Below, piece after piece: positions 8,233 to 15,880 of a stretch of 64,000 bases of DNA (the first letter of the stretch is position 1; each line of letters begins with the position of its first letter). The notes beneath the pieces were generated by a model. The model ran no database searches. It was not told where the DNA came from and saw only the letters and a program-made list of their open reading frames with translations. Location of the stretch: assembly GCF_003201815.1 (NCBI RefSeq), contig NZ_QJKB01000004.1:186001-250000 (forward strand), written 5' to 3'. Position numbers and translations under genes: made by a program. The DNA is from Undibacterium pigrum. Lineage in GTDB: Bacteria; Pseudomonadota; Gammaproteobacteria; Burkholderiales; Burkholderiaceae_D.

Positions 8233-9324
8233 TTAAAGACTCATGCCAGCGACTATCATTGTGTAAATCATCAGTGATGAGGCGGCAATGCATATCAAGG
8301 CTGCCGTGCGCCACAGGCTGGCAAAAAATCCCAGTTCATAGGCATCGCGCAATTGCACAAACATATGCACAGGCGGGACAAAGGCAAATAGCAAACCGGC
8401 GATGGTTGTAAGATTAAGTTTGCCCAGTATCGCAATGCACATGAATAATATACTCATGAAAGACAATGAGTACAGCGAGAATACCGCATGATCAAACAAG
8501 TTATAACGCCGTTTGAATACAAATAATAGCCAAAGAAACGGCAGGGAAATCGGCATCAGCAGGAAAGCCAGTTTGGCCGCATTGGCCTTCATTTTGTAGA
8601 AAGTCAGGGCCTGATTCTTTTCGGCACGGTCCAGGACTTTTTTTATCCATTTCACCTGTGTGATGTCATATCCACTACTGTTTTTTTTATCTTCCGCCGC
8701 TGCTTCCAATTGCTCTTTTTCTTCTTTTGCAAGAAGCCGGTTTTGTTCTGCCAGCGCGGCCTCAAGCTTGCTCAGTTTTTTCTGGATGCTGTCCGGATTT
8801 TCGTCTGGCAGTGATGCGGCCGGTTTTTCTTGCGGCAATGTGAGTTTGTTCAGAGTTTCTTTTGTTTCGTAGATTTCCACTACCAGTTCATCCCTGGATT
8901 TGTAATTACCTTTCAGCCCGGTTAACGGATCTTTCATTGTCAATGAAAAGACAAAGAACATGGCAACGATCAGGAACAACAACAGCGCCAGCGGTGACAC
9001 GTAGCTATGGCGCTTGCCAGCAATATATTCACGGGTAAGTTTGCCTGGCCTGAGTATCAGCGCAGGCAGGGTGCGCCAGAGTTTGTGATCGAAATGAAAT
9101 ATGCCATGCAAGACTTCTTCAAACATATGCGTCATGGAACGGTGCACATGGGCAGGCTGGCCGCAAGACTGGCAATAATTGCCGGTCAGCGTTGCGCCGC
9201 AGTTTTTGCAGCTGGCAGAATGGCTTTGCGCAGTTGCGGGTTTTAGAATAGGGGAGTGAGTGTTATTTTCTGAAGGCTTGCTGTGGACTTGCTTTGTCGC
9301 TTTGCTTTTTTTCTTGTTGCGCAT
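8233..9324 (-). CDS. DUF3667-type zinc-ribbon membrane protein (paralogue 2)
   Basis: The 363-residue product repeats the architecture of the protein at 256-1386: zinc ribbon (CKNC/CQSC), the LTREYIAGKR and YVSPLALLLF blocks, a charged coiled-coil middle rich in Glu and Lys (~150-215), then hydrophobic segments including FVPPVHMFVQLRDAYELGFF. The N-terminal 38 residues are Lys/Ser/Thr-rich and probably disordered. The ribbon plus membrane layout suggests a membrane-tethered scaffold, but no function is established for the family. It is convergent with the nitroreductase gene, only 15 bp away, and the two paralogues bracket a ~7-kb block. Confidence 0.75.
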   Translation of the reverse strand: MRNKKKSKATKQVHSKPSENNTHSPILKPATAQSHSASCKNCGATLTGNYCQSCGQPAHVHRSMTHMFEEVLHGIFHFDHKLWRTLPALILRPGKLTREYIAGKRHSYVSPLALLLFLIVAMFFVFSLTMKDPLTGLKGNYKSRDELVVEIYETKETLNKLTLPQEKPAASLPDENPDSIQKKLSKLEAALAEQNRLLAKEEKEQLEAAAEDKKNSSGYDITQVKWIKKVLDRAEKNQALTFYKMKANAAKLAFLLMPISLPFLWLLFVFKRRYNLFDHAVFSLYSLSFMSILFMCIAILGKLNLTTIAGLLFAFVPPVHMFVQLRDAYELGFFASLWRTAALICIAASSLMIYTMIVAGMSL

Positions 9325-9472
9325 GCTTGTTCCTGTTGGTCTCGATAGTGGTGTCGATTTTATGGTGACTCTTTACTATACAGCATGCAAATCTGTCTGG
9401 TAAGTGTAGCAAATACTCGACGCACATGTTCTGGCATGTGCATTTCTTGAACAGGCAGCAGTAAATAGTTGA

Positions 9473-10006
9473 TTAAGAATTGTATACCTCGTGGCTGACC
9501 CGATTATCGCCATCCTTGTATTGCACAGGTTCGCAGAGGTTCTTTTGCGGGCTGAGTTTGTATGATTTGCAGATGAAGCCGGTTTTGGGACATGCAGATT
9601 CCAGTTTGACAAAGAAGGCACGGATTTCACCGGGTGAATTTTCATGATTGAAATGCTCGCGCACCATGGCAGTGCATTGCGTGAGTTTTTCAGGTGTGAT
9701 GCCGGCAGGTGCACCTTTTTCATAAGCCTTGTCTTTTGCATAGATATTGCCAGACTGGATTTGCGGCTTGATTGGTAAAGCGCCCAGGGTTTTATCATTT
9801 CCAGTTTTATCTGCATCAGCAGTTGATGCAGGACTATCACTTGCTTTGGCGCTATTGAGAATTATCTTGCTATCCTTGGGGGCATTTTGCTGATCACCAA
9901 AATGTAGGCGGCCATCCTTATCACGCCATTGATGAATTTCCCCGGCATGGCTGATAGACAGGATAAAAAATGTAGCTGCCAACATGAGTGACTGAATAAT
10001 ATTCAT
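9473..10006 (-). CDS. DUF4124-domain secreted protein, coupled to mksB
   Basis: The start at 10006 overlaps the mksB stop in an ATGA arrangement, so translation is coupled. The 177-residue product has a signal peptide (LMLAATFFILSISHAGE) and then the DUF4124 signature IHQWRDKDGRLHFGDQ (residues ~25-40), a short beta motif common in secreted proteobacterial proteins. A Ser/Ala/Asp-rich linker follows, then a C-terminal part with four cysteines (QCTAMV, ACPKTGFICKSY, NLCEP) that could form disulfides. Its exported nature makes a direct condensin role unlikely; the coupling may be accidental operon architecture. An upstream in-frame start at 10069 is not preferred. Confidence 0.72.
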   Translation of the reverse strand: MNIIQSLMLAATFFILSISHAGEIHQWRDKDGRLHFGDQQNAPKDSKIILNSAKASDSPASTADADKTGNDKTLGALPIKPQIQSGNIYAKDKAYEKGAPAGITPEKLTQCTAMVREHFNHENSPGEIRAFFVKLESACPKTGFICKSYKLSPQKNLCEPVQYKDGDNRVSHEVYNS

Positions 10007-12834
10007 GAAGCTTTGCTCGCCTTGTTTTTCTCGGTTTTTCTTTGCAAGACAAAAATAGGCTGGGCCCATTCCGTATCTTTTTTCTTCTTGCTGGTGATCA
10101 GCGTCAGTTCTGATGGATCGTAGACGTCAGTGTTATGCGTCAGCGGCGTCGTCATCAGGTACTGGGCATCGGTATTTTTCAGGAACTCACCCACCAGCTG
10201 GATATTGCGTATATCCAGATGGGCGAAAGGTTCATCGATGAAGACAAAGCCGCCTGAGCCATCGTCAGATTTCAACAGGCCTATCAGCAGGATCAGTGAC
10301 TTCATGACTTGCTGGCCGCCTGATGCTTCGCCGTCGTTCATGCCTATCGGGCCCTTGCCATCAAACTTGAAGCGTACATGCAAGCCAGCCTGGGCCAGTT
10401 GTATGTCGTCATTTTCCAGCTTGACCGGGTCGGTATGTACTTCTATACCAGCCAGCTCACCGAGTTGCTTGATGTTCTTGCTATACGACTTGATCGTGAA
10501 GCGCAGCCTGTCCATATAGGCGGCGCGGGCATTCACGGTAGCTTCTATCGCACGATTATTCTGATAGCGACGTTCATCAGTCTCAGCCTGGCGGCCTTGC
10601 AGCAGGGCGTTCAGGCGGGTGTACTGATCGACCACGGTAGAGTCGGTTTCCCAGTCATCACGCGCCAGATTATTCGTCAGGCTGCGTATGCGCAATTCTA
10701 TCTGGTGGACGTTTTCATGCTCGGCCACCAGTTCCTTGCGGTGGGAGGAACGTTTCCAGTTATGTGGCAGGGTATGCCAGGTATCGCGCATGGCGCGCAG
10801 GGTCTCAAACTGGTCTTTGCGTTCATCGGCGTGGCGTTTTTCTGATGTGCGCAATTGGGCTTCGGCATCGGCAATCGCCGCTTTTGCCTGCTCCCATTTC
10901 AAATGAGCGACCGAGCGTTGTTCGGTAGCTGCTTTCAGCAAAGGTGCAATTTCACCGAGGCGACCGCCGACTTCCATGCGCTGCTGTTTCAGTGGCTGGG
11001 TATTGCGACTGGCTTCTTCAAATTCGGCATGGCGGGCACTCAGTTCTTTCGCCGCATCGACACCTGCCAGGCGCGCCTTGTAGGCGCTGATGTCACCTGC
11101 GAGTTTGCTGATCTGCATGGTCAGCACATCTTCTTGCGACTGCAGGCGTGGCAAAGACTTCAGCAGGGCTTCCAGGCGCTGCGTGCGGCCCGCATTACCA
11201 AAGCGATAGCGCGATACTTCGACGAATAAGGAGCGACCACCACGGCGTTCGAAATGATAGGCATCAGGCGTAATCCATTCCTGATTCTTAGGCAACTTCA
11301 TGCCCAGTTCAATGGAGCCTACGGTATCGATGCGCTGCAACTGTTCTATCAGCCAGCCAGGTGCCTGGCCAGTGAAGTTGACGACAGACAGCAGGCTCTG
11401 GTCCTTGACCACGGGTGCACTGATACGGTCAGGCACAATGAAGTGGCTGTAGCGCTGCTTTTCACCAATGCGGTAAGCGGCGGCGGCATCAGTTGCCTTG
11501 TCCAGCAAGATGACTGAGGTATAGCCGCGCAACACACCTTCCACTGCGGCCTGCCATTTGGGATCGGTAACTTCGACGATCTCAGGCAACATGCAGTGCG
11601 GGATATTCGCATCCGTCAGTGCACGGCGCATTTGGCGCACATTCTCAGGATCAGGCAGGGCAGACTTGCCTTGCAGGGCGGCGATGGTTTCCATTTCGCC
11701 AGCGATACGCTGGGTCAGGGCATCGCGTTCCAGCTTTTGGCGTGACAGTTCGGCTTCTTTTTTCTCCAGGTCATCTGCAATATTGGCGACATCGGCATCT
11801 GCTTCAGCAGCCAGTTTTTGCAAACGGGCTTTTTGTTCCAGCAGGCTTTCTTGTGGCTTCAGTTTGCTGTTGATCTGCCCCAGCTTTTCACGCAAGGATG
11901 ATTCTTCCGCTTCCAGTGCGGCTTCTGCCTGTTTGGCATCGGACACTTGCTGCGCCTGTTGCGCCAGGTGCTGGCGACGGTCAGACAGGGCATGGTCTTG
12001 CGTCTTTAAAAAACGTTTGCTGGCACGCAGGGCCTGGCTGGTCGTACCCGCTTTTTCCAATGCTTCATGGTATTGCAGGGTAGGCAGTATTTCTTCCTGC
12101 AGATCGCGCTTTTCCTTGTTGAGGCTTTCGTACTGGTGGTAATTGGCGACGCGCAGGCGCAAGCCTTCCAGATTGGTTTTTGCACCTTCCAGCTCGGTTT
12201 CAAAACGCTGCAATTCAGTTTCGGTATCGCGTTGATGGCGCTTGGCGTCATCATAGGCATCCAGGACTTCCTTGTCGCCAAACACCTGGAACACCAGGTC
12301 CAGTAACTGGCGCGGTGCGTATTCACACAGCTTGTCAGTCTCACCCTGTTCCAGTGCCAGCACCTTGCCCATGGCATTCGACAAGCCCGCATGTGACAGG
12401 CGCTTGCGATAACTTTCCACACCCAGCCAGTCATTGGCTTCCTGTATTTCTTCTATCTCGGTCTTGCCGCTGCGCATGAGGTACTGACGCTTCCAGTCAC
12501 CGCCATTTTTTTCTATTTTGCAAAACAGCGTGACCTCATCTTCATACAGGCCGGACATGCGGAAAGGGCGGTTGGAAATCTGTGGCCCAACTGCGCTGTT
12601 ATCGACTACCGCACGTATCCAGGCTGTTTGCTGGCCAGAATGGCGGGCGTAATGTTTGTATGATCGCCCCATCGAACATTCCAGGCCAAACAGGGTGCGC
12701 AAGGCGTCCAGCAGTGTGGTTTTACCCGATCCATTTTGCCCGGCGATGGTAATGATCTTGGCATCCAGAGGGATGTTCTTGATGCGTTGCCAATAATCCC
12801 AATGGACAAGTTCCAGCGATTTGATATGAAACAT
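10003..12834 (-). CDS. mksB: MksB-type SMC ATPase (MukB-like condensin)
   Basis: This 943-residue SMC protein has a Walker A at residues 32-40 (GQNGSGKTT), long coiled-coil arms (~190-390 and ~550-760) and a hinge-like globular middle (~395-545). The C-terminal head has the ABC signature ASGGQQ (~837-842), Walker B FVFIDEP (~863-869) and a D-loop. SMC dimers extrude DNA loops. The size fits MksB/JetC better than MukB (~1,480). It is the third gene of an mksF-mksE-mksB operon, 5 bp after mksE. MksB systems either organise chromosomes or, with a toprim nuclease (MksG/JetD), destroy plasmids; no such nuclease gene is adjacent here. Confidence 0.88.
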   Translation of the reverse strand: MFHIKSLELVHWDYWQRIKNIPLDAKIITIAGQNGSGKTTLLDALRTLFGLECSMGRSYKHYARHSGQQTAWIRAVVDNSAVGPQISNRPFRMSGLYEDEVTLFCKIEKNGGDWKRQYLMRSGKTEIEEIQEANDWLGVESYRKRLSHAGLSNAMGKVLALEQGETDKLCEYAPRQLLDLVFQVFGDKEVLDAYDDAKRHQRDTETELQRFETELEGAKTNLEGLRLRVANYHQYESLNKEKRDLQEEILPTLQYHEALEKAGTTSQALRASKRFLKTQDHALSDRRQHLAQQAQQVSDAKQAEAALEAEESSLREKLGQINSKLKPQESLLEQKARLQKLAAEADADVANIADDLEKKEAELSRQKLERDALTQRIAGEMETIAALQGKSALPDPENVRQMRRALTDANIPHCMLPEIVEVTDPKWQAAVEGVLRGYTSVILLDKATDAAAAYRIGEKQRYSHFIVPDRISAPVVKDQSLLSVVNFTGQAPGWLIEQLQRIDTVGSIELGMKLPKNQEWITPDAYHFERRGGRSLFVEVSRYRFGNAGRTQRLEALLKSLPRLQSQEDVLTMQISKLAGDISAYKARLAGVDAAKELSARHAEFEEASRNTQPLKQQRMEVGGRLGEIAPLLKAATEQRSVAHLKWEQAKAAIADAEAQLRTSEKRHADERKDQFETLRAMRDTWHTLPHNWKRSSHRKELVAEHENVHQIELRIRSLTNNLARDDWETDSTVVDQYTRLNALLQGRQAETDERRYQNNRAIEATVNARAAYMDRLRFTIKSYSKNIKQLGELAGIEVHTDPVKLENDDIQLAQAGLHVRFKFDGKGPIGMNDGEASGGQQVMKSLILLIGLLKSDDGSGGFVFIDEPFAHLDIRNIQLVGEFLKNTDAQYLMTTPLTHNTDVYDPSELTLITSKKKKDTEWAQPIFVLQRKTEKNKASKAS

Positions 12835-12839
12835 GGTGC

Positions 12840-13646
12840 TTATTCTTTTTCGGTATTGGTGTCGGTATTTGCGCCAGGACCGGCTACTGTGTCTGCGCTG
12901 GTATCGGTAGCAGCAACGGGAGTTTCCACGCTTGCTTCATTTGTTTCAGCAGATATTTCGGCTTCAACTTCAGGCGCAACTTCAGGTGCAACAGCAGGGA
13001 CGATGATGGCTGGTGTACGTGGTACCGGGATCTGGAAAATATCTGACAGCGCACCATTGATGATGCGGTCTTTCAGGGTATCGGTATCCATCAGCAAATC
13101 CAGCAGTGGTCCTTCTAAAATCAGGTCTGCCTTGCGCTCAATAAAACCTACGCGTGCCAACTGGCCCAGGTTCATGTCCATGCGGGTTTTCTTGCCCAGC
13201 TTTTCACCAAAGTCAGCCAGCAGGGCACGGTAAGAAATACCTATCGAGGTGTCTTCCGCGCGCGGCATGGGCTTGTCCTTGCCGAACATATCGTTCTGGT
13301 CTTCTTCTGCCAGTTGATGGGCTTCCTGGCGTTCACGCTTGGGCAAAATAATCAGCGACCACAACACCACCAGCAGGGCCACACCGTCGCGGGCCAGGCC
13401 GAAATTATTGTTTTGCCAGGTTTCTTTGGTGCCGAATACCTTGGATTCGCTATCGCGTGTCAGTGCCAGGGTGACATAGTCGGCATACACGTTATCAACA
13501 AACTTCATGCCGCAGGCTTTCAGGCGTGTGTCTATCTCGGTACGGAACAATTCATCCGACAAGGCGCGCTTAACCAGCTTGTCTTCACGGCGCAGGGTCT
13601 GGTGCGCCAGCAAGCGGGCGATCAGGATTTGTGCATCTTCGATCAT
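12840..13646 (-). CDS. mksE: MksE/JetB-like kite subunit (DUF4194-type)
   Basis: The 268-residue protein lies between the kleisin and SMC genes, overlapping the kleisin stop by 4 bp. Its first ~200 residues are predicted mostly helical with a winged-helix look (AQILIARLLAHQTLRRED, then a segment with LARDGVALLVVLWSLIILPKRE), typical of MksE/MukE 'kite' proteins that bind the kleisin. The last ~65 residues are a low-complexity Ala/Pro/Glu/Thr tail with repeated EVAPEVE and TDTSADT-like units, probably disordered and absent from most relatives. The role is taken from gene order and general fold, since sequence conservation in this family is low. Confidence 0.8.
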   Translation of the reverse strand: MIEDAQILIARLLAHQTLRREDKLVKRALSDELFRTEIDTRLKACGMKFVDNVYADYVTLALTRDSESKVFGTKETWQNNNFGLARDGVALLVVLWSLIILPKRERQEAHQLAEEDQNDMFGKDKPMPRAEDTSIGISYRALLADFGEKLGKKTRMDMNLGQLARVGFIERKADLILEGPLLDLLMDTDTLKDRIINGALSDIFQIPVPRTPAIIVPAVAPEVAPEVEAEISAETNEASVETPVAATDTSADTVAGPGANTDTNTEKE

Positions 13647-15037
13647 GGTGTTTCTCTTGTCTCTACAGGTGGTGCAGATGGTTCAGATGGTTCAGCAGAT
13701 GCAGTTGGCTTCGCTTTGCGTGCAGGCTGGACCGCATTGGCAGCATCGGAGGCGCTCAGGCTGGCAATCGACATGGCCGCGACATGCTCATCATGCACCT
13801 TGTGCATTTTGTCTTTGGAGTTAAAGACCAGCGGCAGGCGTGCCAGTATTCCGGTTGCCCCTTGCAAGGCAGATTCGTTGGGGTCGCCCAGCAAAGGCAG
13901 CATGGAGGCACGGTAAGAAGCAATCGAAAAATTCGAAGGTAATAAAAGATCTTGCAGAGAGATGGGTTTTTCTGATGCATCGGCCTCAGTCAGCAAGGCC
14001 AGCCAGTGATCAAGCTCATGCAGGGCATCGCTATCATCATTGGCAATCGAGGGTGCATTTTCACCGGCAGGCAGGGCACCGGCAAGCGCAGACACGCGGT
14101 GGCTCAGCAGTTCACTCTCGGCCACGTCTATCATTTCTGAAGGCGTGATAAACATCGGCGTCACCGGTTTTGCCAGTGCATCGTCAGCCAGTGCTGCCAG
14201 ATCGTCTTTTTGCAGCAGCCAGGTTTTGATATCGGTGGTCGATAAACCAGACTGACCCAGATGCACACGCTGGCGCTCAATCTGGTTCAGCGCGCGTGAG
14301 AACATGCCCTGCATATTCAGCAAGGCACTCTGGGCACGGCCTATGGCCTGCGCCGCCCTGTGGGTTGCTGCATCAGCCCGACTGTCATTCGTGATGGCAT
14401 GGATGATCTCTGAACCTTTTTCTACCCAGTCACAGGCGGTATGCCATTTTTGCTGGGCAGTGCGTAACTGGAACTCTGAACCGGAGGCGATCGCATCCGA
14501 GAATTCTTCGGTCAGCTCTATCAGCCGACCCAGCAAGTGATGCAATTGTTCTACCGAGACGCCACCCACGGCCTGGGCACCTGCGACCTGGGTGAGCATA
14601 TAACTCATCTCAGCCTGGTCATTGTTTTCTTCAACTTGCAGCAAGGACTCTATCGCTGCCAGTACATTGCGCGCAGTTGGCGCAATGCGATAGACAGACT
14701 GGCTGGCATCCCAGATCAGCAAGCCGGTAGAGCGCAGGCGCGACAATACCGTCTCCAAGGCATCTGCTTCGAGATAACCGAGTTTTGCATTGATATCGGC
14801 CCGGCTTAGCGAAGGTGTTTCCACATCCGCTGCCAACTCCCGCAAAACCAGCAGGCGCAACAATACGCCGTTGAAACCACCATGAAACAAAGCCGTAAAA
14901 GCCTGTAATACAGGCTGGGCGCGCTTCAGGGGGAATACAGCGGAAACGTCTTCGGGAGTAATACCAGGCTTGAAATAGGTCTGCAGAGCGAGATCGTCTT
15001 CGTTCTGAACCTCAGCGTCTTGACTTATATTTTGCAT
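13643..15037 (-). CDS. mksF: MksF/JetA-like kleisin subunit (DUF3375-type)
   Basis: This is the first gene of the condensin operon, 464 residues long. The N-terminal ~150 residues look like a winged helix (LRLLVLRELAADVETPSLSR, then LETVLSRLRSTGLLIWD and YRIAPTARNVLAAIESLL). A long helical region follows (~155-290), and a more variable C-terminal part ends in an Ala/Pro/Ser/Glu tail. This matches the MksF/JetA kleisin that bridges the SMC heads. Length and gene order (F-E-B) agree with MksBEF/Wadjet. The stop overlaps the mksE start in an ATGA-type junction, so the subunits are probably made stoichiometrically. Confidence 0.8.
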   Translation of the reverse strand: MQNISQDAEVQNEDDLALQTYFKPGITPEDVSAVFPLKRAQPVLQAFTALFHGGFNGVLLRLLVLRELAADVETPSLSRADINAKLGYLEADALETVLSRLRSTGLLIWDASQSVYRIAPTARNVLAAIESLLQVEENNDQAEMSYMLTQVAGAQAVGGVSVEQLHHLLGRLIELTEEFSDAIASGSEFQLRTAQQKWHTACDWVEKGSEIIHAITNDSRADAATHRAAQAIGRAQSALLNMQGMFSRALNQIERQRVHLGQSGLSTTDIKTWLLQKDDLAALADDALAKPVTPMFITPSEMIDVAESELLSHRVSALAGALPAGENAPSIANDDSDALHELDHWLALLTEADASEKPISLQDLLLPSNFSIASYRASMLPLLGDPNESALQGATGILARLPLVFNSKDKMHKVHDEHVAAMSIASLSASDAANAVQPARKAKPTASAEPSEPSAPPVETRETP

Positions 15038-15219
15038 GTCGGCATTTTAACCGCTTGCAGCCTGCTTGAGTATTGTCAGGATTTTAATTTTTGATGATGC
15101 TAGCCAAGAAAATGAATATTATGTGCTTGCCAAAAATTCATTTTCTTAAAGGCTTTACAAGATGACTTTGCTATAAACTACAAGGTCTCTTGCCGTGAGG
15201 GCAATATGCTTTGCTTGAA

Positions 15220-15552
15220 TCAATGCAGGCGTGACCTGTCATAGCGGTGTTGCAGGATTTGCAAAAGCAAAACTTCACGCTCAACTTCATCGGCATGCAA
15301 GAGGCGGGTAACCGCTTTGCGCGGTATTTTGAAATAGCGGCGGCGGTTGGAGCGCATGTCCAGCGTGCGCCAGCCTTTCCCGGTTAGCCAGTCCCATTGT
15401 TCATAATCAATAGGTACGATTAATTGCATCTTCAGGCGTTTGTAGACGACGGTACTGCCAAACGCTGGTTTTGGGCCAGGTGGTGGCAGTTCGCGTTCAT
15501 GGCGCATTCTGAAGATAGTTCTGAAGCCGTTTTTGATAACGTCAATTAACAT
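15220..15552 (-). CDS. Small basic hypothetical protein
   Basis: I do not recognise this 110-residue protein. It is strongly basic, with a run of Arg/Lys in the centre (KGWRTLDMRSNRRRYFKIPR) and a helical, leucine-rich C terminus (EREVLLLQILQHRYDRSRL). No signal peptide or membrane segment is present. The motif YEQWDWLTGKGWRTLD suggests a compact domain. It stands alone, with gaps of 182 bp downstream and 328 bp upstream. A nucleic-acid-binding role would be a guess from charge only. Confidence 0.6.
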   Translation of the reverse strand: MLIDVIKNGFRTIFRMRHERELPPPGPKPAFGSTVVYKRLKMQLIVPIDYEQWDWLTGKGWRTLDMRSNRRRYFKIPRKAVTRLLHADEVEREVLLLQILQHRYDRSRLH

Positions 15553-15880
15553 GGTGTTCTTATTGAAAAGCGAGGCGGTAGTATTTATTAGTTAAATCCC
15601 GTTATCCATTAGCTATATCCTGGATATCCGCGGGCATTAACTGACTGTCTTACGGACAACATTTAGTTTGTTGCCAGTAGTAAATTCGAGACGAATATTT
15701 TAGTCGTATATCAATTATTTACTGCACTTCTCTTGTGTAAGTTTGTGTAATCTTTCGGCTGCAAAGTTACAGTTTTTCACGTTTGCGCAGTTTTATTCTA
15801 AATTTGCGAGCAGCTTGCCAAAATGATCAGCAAGCTGTCGTGGTCCTTGATGTGGGGGGTAATTATTTGCAGTGTCTTGC
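15553..15880. other. Intergenic region with hairpin, no gene seen
   Basis: This 328-bp gap lies between the small basic protein's start and the CAP lipoprotein's stop, both on the minus strand. It is AT-rich. At 15811-15837 CAGCTTGC pairs with GCAAGCTG around an 11-base loop, a possible terminator for the lipoprotein gene without a convincing T-tract. The half nearest 15553 should hold the promoter of the small gene; I see no clear -35/-10 pair. Confidence 0.4.

Noticed and set aside
9376..9840. Minus-strand 154-codon frame overlapping the DUF4124 gene
   Set aside because: The other frame has a signal peptide, DUF4124 motif and a coupled start; this one shows no such features.
10003..15037. 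A complete Wadjet defence locus
   Set aside because: No toprim nuclease (JetD) gene is adjacent; only the three condensin genes are visible.
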